NCBI GenBank assembly: GCA_030760725.1
Contig: JASWHV010000008.1
Coordinates: forward strand, 34,134,720 to 34,198,719
Direction: 5' to 3'
Origin: Neostapfia colusana
Taxonomy: Eukaryota; Streptophyta; Magnoliopsida; Poales; Poaceae
Length of the DNA stretch: 64,000 bases
The position numbers and the translations under genes were made by a program. The notes beneath the pieces were generated by a model, which saw only the letters and a list, made by a program, of their open reading frames with translations, was not told the DNA's origin and made no database searches. Each line of letters begins with the position of its first letter. The first letter of the stretch is position 1. Shown here piece after piece: positions 1 through 11,240 of the stretch.

Positions 1-2889
1 TGTGCTAACACTACCCGAGTCGAGTGCCTCTAGCCTATGCTCGCGAGTAGTTCCAACTACTCGACTTGTACCGAATCCTACACTATCTTAGCATTGCAGT
101 AGCTAACGGGGTTTGCAATCCTAACCCAACCCATGGTTTTCTTGGCTATGTAGTTGGGTTTTCACACAAGACTCTAATGCAAAGAATAATAATACTCAAG
201 TAAGTGCTCAAAACAATAAAAAATTTGTAAAAACGGTTAATGCAAACCGGAGCTTGCCTTGCTGCTGTTGGTCGTAGGCTAGCTGTTCCTCCGGAGTAAC
301 AAAGTCTAGGATTTCGGGTTCCTCCTCGACCTTAGCGACTACATGATAGAAGTAATACATGTATTAATTCAAATGCAGTTGTATTAAGTTTTAAACTTGT
401 GAAGCTTATAGGTCCCACTAGACAGACTCTATGACTGTGAAACTTTTGCTGTGGCTTGGTTACAACCTAAATAGAGACTTGGTCAAGTTTTAGTTGCAGC
501 AAAGCTCATTTGAGCCTTCCACAATTAATTATGTCCTTGACCTTAATTGGAACCCTTAGGGTGTTCTAGGAATTTTCATGAAACAAACTATGACTTTCTG
601 AAAACTAGATTTTCAGAGGGTTCTAATGGAGTTGGTCTCACTTAATTTGAAGGTTCCTAGCTAAAGTTATGAGCTAAACAATTTCAGAGAAAATTCTGAA
701 AATGTTTCTGAACATTTTCTATTTTCTCTGGAACAGTTTCACTAAATACACCATTAGGTGGATCAGATGAGCTCAAATGGATCTGAAATTTTTATGGTAG
801 TTCAAGGATATTTTGGTGAACATCCCAGCAAAATTTCAGGATTTTCCTCCAAAAGGTTCTCCAGTTAAAATTCCTAACAGTTTAAAATTTGAGGAATTAA
901 TTCTGGAGAATTAAGGGTTTTTATGAAGTGAAACTTGATTTGATGGAAAGTACTCGGAGAGCTGAATCCAGCAAAATTTGGTTCACTCAATTTGGAGCAT
1001 TCTAGCCAAAGTTATGAGGATTTGAAGTTTGAAGGAAATATGAAAATCGGGGAAAAGTTTAAACTCGCGCGTGGGCCCAGGGGACACGCGTCGCACACCG
1101 AGGCGACAGCACACCGCGGCCCACAAGGATTTTGCGCGCCAGCACACCCGATCCCGGCCGCAGCCGGATCCCGATTCAAAATATCTCCCGCTGACAGCTG
1201 GGGTCCACCCCATCTTCAACCTCGCGACGCCCGCGCTCCGCCGCCGAGGGACCTCGCCGGAGAGCTCGCCACCGGCTGCTGTACAGCTCCAAACTTCTTG
1301 ATTCTGGCCGCCCCTGCCTACTTTTACTCGGGGAACAGGATTCTAGGGTCAGCTGCTCATGACAATGGCCGGAGCATGGTCGGCGACGAGCCGCCACCTC
1401 GGAACGACTTCGGCCATGTCGGCTGACTTCTCTAGCACCTCAGCTACTTGGGAAACCGGTCAGGGAGCATCGGTGGACCTCAGAGAAGGTCAACATGAGC
1501 TCGAGGCAGCTCGGGAAAGGCCCGAAATAGGTCCTCACCGTGCGCCCGATGCCGCTCGTTCATCCCGCCATTGGTAGACCTCAAATCACGCCGGGTACAG
1601 AGGTTCTCCGGCCCAGAGTTGTGAAGGCAACTTGTGCGTTACCGTGTCTAGCTTGTGTGAGAGCGGCTTGAGGCCCTCTAATCCTTTCTAGAGCACGAAT
1701 TAAACAGAATCGTACCCGAAGGTCGTTCTGCACACAGAAAGGGGAAAAGTGGAAATTCGCCGCCGGTGAGCAACCACTCGAGCTGTGGCTCGGGGATGAG
1801 CAGCACCGGTCACCAGCGCGTCCAAGGGTGCCTTGGCTCGGGCGTGACAACGCCCTGGTTGGGCTGTCCACGGAAGCCCGAGGTGCGGCGGTTCCAAGTC
1901 CCGAATTTGATCTTTCGGCACAGCCGATATCAATCAGTTTCAACCGAATTCTAGCAACGGGGAGGATGGAGGAAGGTCTCTAGTACCTTGCTGGGGCTCT
2001 GGAGTGGACGGAGGGAGCTGCGATCGGCATTCTCCGATCGATTCCGAGCTGCAGAAATTTTTGGCCGGCGCTGAGTTCTTGCGGTGAAGAACGGCGATGC
2101 CTCGGCCGGGGAGGGGGGCAGGCGCCTTAAGAAGGCTCTGCACCGCCTCACGCCCGCGCGTGGGCAAGCAGCTGCTGGCGCGGCGGCTGCCCTCGGTGGC
2201 GATCACCGCTGCGGCTCGGCGACCCGAGTGAAAAAGTCTCAGTCGGTTTGATCTGAGCAGTGGCTGACATGTGGGTCCCACTTCCAGTTTTAACCTCTGA
2301 AATTTACTCCTAATCACTGTTGTAAACAGTGAACCCCATACTACCCTTGGCAATTCAAATTATTCACCCATGAGTCATTTGAATTGATCAAAGTTAAAAT
2401 GAGGTTTGGTTTGAATGAATTTCAGCACAAGTTCAGTTTGAAATTCAAATAAAGTTTGAATTTCTCCCACTTAGCTCATGTCAAGATCAACTCCAAATGG
2501 AGTGAAAATTGGTGTGTGAGCTCACAAAAATGTGCTGAGTAAGAATATGCCTCCCACTTTTAAATTCATGGTATAAAAACAGTTTGAATTTGAATATGGT
2601 TTCAAACTGCCCTCTTCCTAACTATACCCTAAAATGACCTCAAAAAGGTTTTGAATTTGGGTGAAACTTGGCATGGACATCCTTAGTAAAGTGTAGGAGT
2701 TTTCATATGTCCAGCCCATCTATATCACATGTGGGAAATACCACTTTTGCAATGTGTGAGTTTGTTCTCTAATGAGCATGTTGATAATTGTTACTTGCTC
2801 TTCATTTGTGTTCATCATCCTTCCTCAAATGAGGTGTGTGGTGTGGTGATGAACACTGCAAATGTGGGTCAAAAACTGAGGCCCTTACA
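1..2889 (-). repeat. Element A 3' LTR (truncated by window start)
   Basis: Near-identical to 7925-10811. In element orientation it begins TGTAAGGGCC at 2889, directly after the polypurine tract. Read on the minus strand it holds a GC-rich leader segment (about 1950-2230), a donor-like CAAG|GTAC site, and a candidate exon at 258-338. The stretch 360-1060 is AT-rich with decayed repeats around the motif CTAGC-AAAGTTATGAG. The last roughly 550 bp of this LTR lie left of the window. Confidence 0.9.
258..338 (-). other. Candidate LTR exon 2 of element A (left copy)
   Basis: An 81-nt open stretch on the minus strand, preceded by TAG and followed by the GC-type donor GCAAGC. Phase-1 reading gives an acidic peptide containing EEEPEILDFVTPEEQ. 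It differs from the right-LTR copy at three bases: one synonymous, one I/V and one Q/E. Homologous-looking exons occur in the LTRs of B, D, E and F. Splicing and translation are inferred, not shown. Confidence 0.4.
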
Positions 2890-2924
2890 TTCCTCCCCCC
2901 TTAAAAGAATCTCGTCCCGAGATT
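2890..2924 (-). promoter_or_regulatory. Element A polypurine tract and adjacent hairpin
   Basis: In element orientation, a 7-bp stem AATCTCG/CGAGATT with loop GGA (2908-2924) precedes CTTTTAAGGGGGGA (about 2893-2906), which abuts the 3' LTR at 2889. The purine run is the expected plus-strand DNA primer of LTR elements. The hairpin recurs at the same place in D, E and F. Confidence 0.85.
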
Positions 2925-2958
2925 ATAAAGTGAAAATGAGAGGGAGGACGGTAGAAAA

Positions 2959-5900
2959 TTACCGGATATACGACGTGAAAAATTTGGGGTAGTTCGTGCG
3001 AAGGAATTCTTCGCTCTCCCATGTCGCTTCGTCCATGGAGTGATTACTCCATAGAACCTTGTAGAACCACAACGTACGGTTGCGTGTGGTTCGGGCCTTT
3101 TCATCAATAATCTACACCGGTTCCTCCCGATAGGTGATATCCGGTTGCAGTTCTTCAATGTCTTCCAGCTGAACGGTAGTTGATAGCTTGAGACACTTCC
3201 TCAGCTGGGAAATGTGAAAGACGTCGTGCACACCGGAAAGTGCTTCTGGTAACTTCAGCCGGTATGCCACTGATCCACATCTTTCGGTAATCTGGAATGG
3301 ACCGATGAATCGGGGTGCCAACTTTCCTCTCACCCCAAATCTGTTTACGCCCTTCATTGGAGACACCCGTAGGTATACGTGATCTCCAACTTTGAATTGT
3401 AATGGGCGCCTTCTCTGGTCCGCATACTGCTTCTGACGGGATTGAGCGGCTTTTAGGTTCGCCTGAATTAGTCGAACCTTTTCTTCCGCGTTGTTGACGA
3501 GGTCAATCCCGAAGGTCACCCTTTTGCCAGATTCACACCAATTCAGTGGTGTGCGGCATTTCCGCCCGTATAGCGCCTCGTAAGGTGCCATCTTGATGCT
3601 GGCTTGGTACCCATTATTGTACGAGAACTCGGCTAACGGCAAGTGATCATCCCAATTCTTGCCGTGGTTGATAGCGCAAGCTCGTAACATGTCTTCTAAG
3701 ATTTGATTTACCCGCTCCGTTTGCCCATCCGTCTGCGGGTGGTAGGCTGAACTACGGATCAGCTTCGTCCCCAAGGCAGCGTGCAGCTGCTCCCAAAAAC
3801 GGAACACAAATAAAGTGCCCCGGTCCGATATGATGGTACGGGGTACGCCGTATAAGCATAGGATCCGTGAGATGTACAGTTCAGCGTATTTCTTGGCGTT
3901 GTAATTTGTGTTGACCGGGATGAAATGGGCAACTTTGGTGAGCCGATCGACGATCACCCACACAGAATCATGTTTCTGCAAGGTGGTGGGTAAACCGACG
4001 ATGAAGTCCATGCTCACATCCTCCCACTTCCAGGTAGGAATGCCCAGTGGTTGCAGCAGTCCCGGTTTCCGCATATGGTCTGCCTTCACCCTTCGACATG
4101 TATCGCACTCGGACACGTATTTGGCAGTCTCACGCTTCATCCGTGTCCACCAAAACTTGCTTCTGAGTTCTTGATACATCTTGTTGCTGCCGGGGTGAAT
4201 AGAAAACTTTGACAAGTGAGCCTCATCAAAGATTTTCTTCCATAATTCCGGGTTACGAGGTACGACGATCCGGTCCTTGAACCATAGGACGCCGTCTCCG
4301 TCCTTCCGGAAACATTTCAGCTCCCCACTGTCTACACGTCTCCGCAAATGTGACATGCCCTTGTCATTCTTCTGGGCTGCCGCTATCTCTTCACGGATGG
4401 TGGGGATCAAAGCTAGGTTGTAGAGAGCTCCGTGTGGAATCACATGTAGTGGTGGTTCGCTCTCTTCCAACGGTGTGATGGTCAGATTATTGACGTGTGA
4501 CTTGCGGCTCAGCGCATCTGCCACTACGTTTGCCTTGCCCGGATGATAATGGATCTCTATTTCGTAATCCTTTATCAATTCTAACCATCTTCGCTGCCTC
4601 ATGTTCAACTCCTTCTGAGTGAATATGTACTTGAGGCTTTTGTGGTCGGTATATAAATGTACGAGGTTACCGAGTAGGTAGTGCCTCCACATTTTGAGTG
4701 CGAGTACCACGGCAGCGAGCTCCAAGTCGTGAGTTGGATAATTTTGCTCATGGTTTCTAAGCTGCCGTGATCCATACGCGACCACTCTTCGGTTTTGCAT
4801 CAGCACACATCCGAGCCCAATGCCGGATGCATCGCAGTACACATCGAACGGTTTGGTTGTGTCTGGCTGCGCCAAAACCGGTGCTGATGTCAGGTGCTTG
4901 ACTAAAGCCTTGAATGCTGCTTCACATGCTGGACTCCAAACATATTTGGTAGCCTTCTTCAGCAGCTCTGTCATTGGCTTGGCAATCTTCGAGAAGTTCG
5001 GGATGAACCTCCGATAATATCCCGCGAGCCCGAGGAAACTCCGTACCTCGTGAACAGTTCTCAGGGATTTCCAATTCAGCACTTGAGTGATCTTGCTCGG
5101 GTCCACAGCGATACCCTCCGCTGAGATGATATGCCCGAGGAAAGGCACTTGCGATATCCAAAACTCGCATTTGCTGAATTTTGCGTATAACTTGTGATCC
5201 CGCAGCCGTTGTAAGACTATACGCAGATGTTTCTTGTGATCTTCCTCCGACTTGGAATATACCAGGATGTCGTCGATGAAGACCACGACAAACTTGTCCA
5301 GCTCCGGCATGAATACCGAGTTCATCAAGTACATGAAGTGAGCTGGAGCATTGGTGAGGCCGAAGGACCTGACCAGGTACTCATAAAGTCCGTACCTCGT
5401 CGAGAAAGCCGTCTTCGGAATGTCCTCTGCCCTTATCTTAATCTGATGGTACCCGGATCTTAAATCCATCTTGGAAAAGATCTTTGCTTCGACCAACTGA
5501 TCAAACAACATGTCGATCCGTGGCAACGGGTACTTGTTCTTGATGGTTACGGCATTTAATGGACGATAGTCCATGCAAAGCCGCAACGTCTCATCCTTCT
5601 TCTTGACAAATAATGCCGAACAACCCCATGGCGAGGAGCTCGGCCTAATAAAACCCTTCTCCAGAAGGTCCATGAGCTGAGTCTTCAGTTCAGCCAACTC
5701 CTTCGGCGCCATCTTGTACGGCCTTCGGGATATCGGCATGGTTCCCGGTGCGAGTTCAATCTTGAACTCCACCTCTCTATCAGGCGGCATCCCCGGCAAA
5801 TCGTCCGGGAATACATCAGGGAACTCTCGGACCACCGGAATATCTTCCAATCTGATGGTTGTGGCTTGATAGACACTTGGAAGTTTTATTTCTGGACTGT

Positions 5901-6144
5901 CCAGAAATAATGAGTGAGACTCGTGCACTTCTGAATTCAAGTGCACGACTCGGAGGACGGTGTCTAAAACAGCGCCGTGGCGGGTTAACCACGACATCCC
6001 TAAGATGACATCGACCTTTTGTCCCTCTAAGATTATGAGAGACGTAGGGTAGACTCTACCCTCATCTGGAGGCTGAGATTTGCCTCCGCGGGGTTGTACC
6101 TTGGGCAACTCGGGTCCGTTGCCTCCAGGTACCTCTCTTCCCAC
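2959..6144 (-). pseudogene. pol: Element A pol (protease remnant, RT, RNase H, integrase, broken chromodomain)
   Basis: Polyprotein that would copy element RNA into DNA and integrate it. Open from 6144 to a TAG at 3112-3114 (1010 codons). Only the second half of the protease remains (ILGMSWL near residue 50); the catalytic DSG part is gone. RT covers about 150-330 with the FIDD motif at 299-302. RNase H spans about 430-545 (CDAS, TDHKSL, ADALSR). Integrase has the HHCC finger (H643, H650, C680, C683) and the DDE triad D713, D774, E810 (35 residues between the last two), then the GPF module near 948. The frame continues past the TAG for 51 codons with chromodomain-like sequence to TAA at 2959-2961, so the stop removes the chromodomain. 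The first 30 or so residues are read from joined ORF0-derived sequence, not true pol. Confidence 0.92.
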
Positions 6145-6506
6145 ACCTGCTGAGCTCGTCCCTCCACCGGAACGAGTGCGTATGGAGTGCCCTCCATAGC
6201 CTGCACGTGTAGTTGGCAGAAACGTGACATAGTGTCACGGGCCGCCACTTGCCACATCCCTTCCGGTTGTCTTCCTCTCACCGTGACGGTGAATGGCACC
6301 CAACTGGGTGGCGTAGGTCCTGCAGGAACCTCGACATGGATCGTCCACGTCTTGTTCCCCTCTTCGCCTTCTTCCTTGGTGAAGTATTCCGGCATCTGGT
6401 TGTACCCGAAATATTGGAGCATTTGCCACAATGCTTCCGGGTAGCCGTTACGGTCGGAACAGTGGGAAACCACCCACCCGTTCTCCAACTGTTTATCTGC
6501 TGTCAT
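6033..6506 (-). pseudogene. Element A ORF0 (pre-gag protein of unknown function), 3'-truncated
   Basis: 157-codon minus-strand ORF starting at the ATG 6504-6506, which follows a T-rich acceptor-like TTTTTACAG. It lies where B and E carry ORF0, between primer site and gag. I recognise no named domain. Visible features are a YFGYNQMPEYFTKEEGEE patch, a W-V-P segment and AARDTMSRFCQLH, loosely resembling the W/C/H segment in the B and E ORF0. Its end overlaps the pol frame (6033-6144) in a different frame, because a deletion removed the rest of ORF0, all of gag and half of the protease. The join lies near 6045-6060. Function unknown. Confidence 0.6.
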
Positions 6507-7370
6507 CTGTAAAAATATATTTGAGAAATGTCAAATATTTATTTAAACAGTAAATCGCTGAGTTATAACATAAAACATGTCATTGAACCCATAAAATTTG
6601 GAAACATAGTTCAAATTTTAAACAAATTTGACTGCTGATCTGCTGTTCCCATGACAGCCCTGACCAGTTTCCATTCCAACCTGATTTAGGCCATGTTAAA
6701 AGCAAAACCAATGCTGGAGCTCAACATCAAAGTTAAAACTAACTTCAATAGCTTTCCAGAAAGTGTTTGCTTGGCCTAAGATCTGTCCTAGTTCAAAAGT
6801 CATGAGATGTCAAACTTAACAGAATTTCTGGAAACAATTGGGCAGCACCTCCCTGCTTTAGGTACTGTTTTGATCAAAGAATTCCAGTTAATTCTGTCCC
6901 TAATCTGACAAAACTTTCTGTTACAAAGTTGTAACCTATCTCATAAGCTTTCCATAACTACCTCATTTTCTATTTTTGGATTTTTATGCAGGGAGTTATG
7001 CTTAATTTACAGAGAGTCTACAGAGAGTCTTTACTCTGTCCTGTTTTCTGGACAGTTTCAACTCTACTGTATTTTTCGAGTGGTTAAGGGATGAAACACC
7101 TCTGGACCTCAACAGAAAAGTGATAAAAATCTTCCAAATCTTTCCAGAAATGTATCACATGACCCCCAACCTTGAAAGAACTCAGCCTCTAACCTCTGAT
7201 TAACTTCAGCCTTGATTCGGCTGAAAACAGAGTGCTCTATCCTTAACATCCTATAAGTTGAAAACTTGTTAACTTTGAATATCCTGTTCAAGGGAAGGAG
7301 TTACATCAAGTTTTACTACTTTGGATTAAAACCTTCCAGTTTTTGCAATGAAGTTGTTTATTTAGTTGGG
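6507..7370 (-). other. Element A leader between 5' LTR and ORF0
   Basis: AT-rich non-coding sequence of 864 bp. No complement of the tRNA-Met 3' end (TGGTATCAGAGC) occurs next to the LTR border at 7371, where F and E have it. The LTR-proximal bases in element orientation read CCCAACTAAATAAAC instead. Short decayed repeats resemble those inside the LTR. No ORF is convincing. Confidence 0.6.
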
Positions 7371-10300
7371 TGTGACGTCGATGCGTCACCAGATTATGTC
7401 GGTACTACGTCCTCACCAAGACAAACCTATACCGGACTTAGCCGGCTTCGTTAGTTCAGTGGCACTACTCGTCACTCGCACATGGATGCTACACATCTAC
7501 CGTTTCGTGGTCAGGCTACCTGCAGAAACTCAAACAATCATCAGACTCGGCTGCACACCAAGCCCGGAATCCATACAGTTCGTACACCCGGCCGTCATCA
7601 CTCGCCCGGATGTTCTCAAGCCAACCACGCCTTGAGTTACGTGTTCACGTTTCAGACCACGTGATGGGGTCTCCCATGTTGCACCATGCACGCCAGGGAC
7701 AGACGTTGCTCGAATACCCCAAACGACACGAAGAGTGTAGAGGATACTAAAGCGGGTCGGGTTACCTGCCACCCATGGTTTTCTTCGGTACTGTTCTAGC
7801 TTGTTCAACAGGCCCGCACACGGCTCGGTCCTCCATCGACACAAGCGGAGCTACAGCACACAGGCCCCCAAAGTCCTTCTGCCCTTACTCTCCGCTTGGT
7901 CTCATTTTCTTGCCATGTGTTTCATGTGCTAACACTACCCGAGTCGAGTGCCTCTAGCCTATGCTCGCGAGTAGTTCCAACTACTCGACTTGTACCGAAT
8001 CCTACACTATCTTAGCATTGCAGTAGCTAACGGGGTTTGCAATCCTAACCCAACCCATGGTTTTCTTGGCTATGTAGTTGGGTTTTCACACAAGACTCTA
8101 ATGCAAAGAATAATAATACTGAAGTAAGTGCTCAAAACAATAAAAAATTTGTAAAAACGGTTAATGCAAACCGGAGCTTGCCTTGCTGCTCTTGGTCGTA
8201 GGCTAGCTGTTCCTCTGGAGTAACAAAGTCTAGGACTTCGGGTTCCTCCTCGACCTTAGCGACTACATGATAGAACTAATACATGTATTAATTTAAATGC
8301 AGTTGTATTAAGTTTTAAACTTGTGAAGCTTATAAGTCCCACTAGACAGACTCTATGACTGTGAAACTTTTACTGTGGCTTGGTTACAACCTAAATAGAG
8401 ACTTGGTCAAGTTTTAGTTGCAGCAAAGCTCATTTGAGCCTTCCACAATTAATTATGTCCTTGACCTTAATTGGAACCCTTAGGGTGTTCTAGGAATTTT
8501 CATGAAACAAACTATGACTTTATGAAAACTAGATTTTCAGAGGGTTCTAATGGAGTTGGTCTCACTTAATTTGAAGGTTCCTAGCTAAAGTTATGAGCTA
8601 AACAATTTCAGAGAAAATTCTGAAAATGTTTCTGAACATTTTCTATTTTCTCTGGAACAGTTTCACTAAACACACCATTAGGTGGATCAGATGAGCTCAA
8701 ATGGATCTGAAATTTTTATGGTAGTTCAAGGATATTTTGGTGAACATCCCAGCAAACTTTTAGGATTTTCCTCCAAAGGGTTCTCCAGTTAAAATTCCTA
8801 ACAGTTTAAAATTTGAGGAATTAATTCTGGAGAATTAAGGGTTTTTATGAAGTGAAACTTGATTTGCTGGAAAGTACACGGGGAGCTGAATCCAGCAAAA
8901 TTTGGTTCACTCAATTTGGAGCTTTCTAGCCAAAGTTATGAGGATTTGAAGTTTGAAGGAAATCTGAAAATCGGGGAAAAGTTTAAACTCGCGCGTGGGC
9001 CCAGGGGACACGCGTCGCACACCGAGGCGACAGCACACCGCGACCCACAAGGATTTTGCGCGCCAGCACACCGGATCCCGGCCGCAGCCGGATCCCGATT
9101 CAAAATATCTCCCGCTGACAGCTGGGGTCCACCCCTTCTTCAACCTCGCGACGCCCGCGCTCCGCCGCCGAGGGACCTCGCCGGAGAGCTCGCCGCCGGC
9201 TGCTGTACAGCTCCAAACTTCTCAATTCTGGCCGCCCTTGCCTACTTTTACTCGGGGAACAGGATTCTAGGGTCAGCTGCTCATGACAATGGCCGGAGCA
9301 TGGTCGGCGACGAGCCGCCACCTCGGAACGACTTCGGCCATGTCGGCTGACTTCTCTAGCACCTCAGCTACTTGGGAAACCGGTCGGGGAGCATCAGTGG
9401 ACCTCAGAGAAGGTTGGCATGAGCTCGAGGCAGCTCGGGGAAGGCCCGAAATAGGTCCTCACCGTGCGCCCGATGCCGCCCGTTCATCCCGCCATTGGTA
9501 GACCTCAAATCACGCCGGGTACAGAGGTTCTCCGGTCCAGAGTTGTGAAGGCAACTTGTGCGTTACCGTGTCTAGCTTGTGTGAGAGCGGCTTGAGGCCC
9601 TCTAATCCTTTCTAGAGCACGAATTAAACAGAATCGTACCCGAAGGTCGTTCTGCACACAGAAAGGGGAAAAGTGGAAATTCGCCGCCGGTGAGCAACCA
9701 CTCGAGCTGTGGCTCGGGGATGAGCAGCACCGGTCACCAGCGCGTCCAAGGGTGCCTTGGCTCGGGCGTGACAACACCCTGGTTGGGCTGTCCACGGAAG
9801 CCCAAGGTGCAGCGGTTCCAAGTCCCGAATTTGATCTTTCGGCACAGCCGATATCAATCGGTTTCAACCGAATTCTAGCAACGGGGAGGACGGAGGAAGG
9901 TCTCTAGTACCTTGCTGGGGCTCTGGAGTGGACGGAGGGAGCTGCGATCGGCGTTCTCCGATCGATTCCGAGCTGCGGAAATTTTCGGCCGGCGCTGAGT
10001 TCTTGCGGGGAAGAACGGCGGTGCCTCGGCCGGGGAGGGGGCAGGCGCCTTAAGAAGGCTCTGCACCGCCTCACGCCCGCGCGTGGGCAAGCAGCTGCTG
10101 GCGCGGCGGCTGCCCTCGGTGGCGATCACCGCTGCGGCTCGGCGACCCGAGTGAAAAAGTCTCAGCGGTTTGATCTGAGCAGTGGCTGACATGTGGGTCC
10201 CACTTCTAGTTTTAACCTCTGAAATTTACTCCTAATCACTATTGTAAACAGTGAACCCCATACTACCCTTGGCAATTCAAATTATTCACCCATGAGTCAT

Positions 10301-10811
10301 TTGAATTGATCAAAGTTAAAATGAGGTTTGGTTTGAATGAATTTCAGCACAAGTTCAGTTTGAAATTCAAATAAAGTTTGAATTTCTCCCACTTAGCTCA
10401 TGTCAAGATCAACTCCAAATGGAGTGAAAATTGGTGTGTGAGCTCACAAAAATGTGCTGAGTAAGAATATGCCTCCCACTTTTAAATTCATGGGATAAAA
10501 ACAGTTTGAATTTGAATATGGTTTCAAACTGCCCTCTTCCTAACTATACCCTAAAATGACCTCAAAAAGGTTTTGAATTTGGGTGAAACTTGGCATGGAC
10601 ATCCTTAGTAAAGTGTAGGAGTTTTCATATGTCCAGCCCATCTATATCACATGTGGGAAATACCACTTTTGCAATGTGTGAGTTTGTTCTCTAATGAGCA
10701 TGTTGATAATTGTTACTTGCTCTTCATTTGTGTTCATCATCCTTCCTCAAATGAGGTGTGTGGTGTGGTGATGAACACTGCAAATGTGTGTCAAAAACTG
10801 AGGCCCTTACA
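7371..10811 (-). repeat. Element A 5' LTR
   Basis: The right end is fixed by ...CTTACA at 10811, matching the left LTR end at 2889. The left end at 7371 is chosen because it reads TGTGACG on the plus strand (element end CGTCACA), like the GGCGTCACA end of F's LTR; the left LTR copy cannot confirm it because the window cuts it. Length would be 3441 bp. It carries a donor-like CAAG|GTAC on the minus strand at 9911/9910 and a candidate exon at 8182-8262. Confidence 0.8.
8182..8262 (-). other. Candidate LTR exon 2 of element A (right copy)
   Basis: 81 nt on the minus strand between acceptor-like TAG (8263-8265) and donor GCAAGC (8176-8181). In phase 1 it encodes EEEPEVLDFVTPEEQ and ends in QEQQ plus one G. 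There is no ATG in any frame of the exon. Its counterparts in B/E (69 nt) and F (81 nt) share both border phases and the GC donor. Confidence 0.45.
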
Positions 10812-10973
10812 CCGCGTGTCATCTCCTACCTCCCGCGCGCCAACCGACCGGACTCTTCCCTCGCGCCCGATCGCAACAAACTCCGGAAACCCGCGCCCCC
10901 AGCCCAATTTCCGGTCCCGGACGTCTCCAACTCGATCCCAACAGACCGCCGCCCTCCCTCGCCTATATAAACG

Positions 10974-10981
10974 CCGACAAT
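10974..10981 (+). promoter_or_regulatory. TATA box of element B 5' LTR
   Basis: TATATAAA in a GC-rich setting; the same box is at 20208-20215 in the 3' LTR, about 395 bp from the LTR start. Transcription would begin some 25-35 bp downstream, making U3 about 0.43 kb and leaving about 2.8 kb for R plus U5. Confidence 0.75.
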
Positions 10982-11125
10982 CGCCCTGTTTTTCCCCCCA
11001 ATCGGCCGTTCTTCTCTCCGGTGAGAACCGAAGCTTCGATCACCATTTTCTTTCGATCCTTGCTCGGATTTTCTGATCTAACACGCTGATCGTGCTCCAC
11101 CGCCCCCAGGGAGCCCTGCACGTGA

Positions 11126-11240
11126 AGGAAGCGACAAGTTTCGCGCCCTAGCATCGGTTCCGACGAGCACCGAGGAGCAGCTTCAACCATCGTCGTCGCA
11201 GAGCCGAATTCCGACCTCCCGAAGCCCGAGAAACCCCTAG
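11126..11240 (+). other. Candidate LTR exon 1 open frame of element B
   Basis: Open for 38 codons after a TGA, ending in phase 1 at the donor-like CTAG|GTGAGC. No ATG occurs between the inferred transcription start and the donor. The equivalent frames in the B 3' LTR (ending at 20485), D (25726) and E are also open into the donor and share residues such as AQEKPR/AQENPR, although LTR1 of E has a TGA there. It could be leader rather than coding. Confidence 0.35.

Larger units (their letters stand above)
1..10811 (-). mobile_element. Element A: Ty3/gypsy chromovirus, gag-deleted, nested in the 5' LTR of element B
   Basis: Minus-strand LTR retrotransposon. Two long direct repeats (1-2889 and 7925-10811 align; the right copy extends back to about 7371) flank a pol gene read from high to low coordinates. 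The left LTR is cut by the window edge, so only the right-hand border is visible. Sequence right of 10811 continues as the interior of element B's LTR (compare about 20050 onward), so A was inserted into B. Gag and the first half of the protease are missing and no tRNA-Met primer site is seen next to the LTR, so the copy is non-autonomous. The family is distinct from B/D/E and from F at the nucleotide level. Confidence 0.9.

Noticed and set aside
983..1577. Overlapping GC-rich ORFs in both LTRs of A (about 983-1577 and 8859-9501)
   Set aside because: Several frames on both strands are open because of GC content. Duplicated only as part of the LTR, and no recognisable protein.
7774..8080. Short repeated CCCATGGTTTTCTT in A's LTR as a possible LTR border
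   Set aside because: Only about 14 bp long, with no terminal TG/CA logic at either copy. The border at 7371 fits better.
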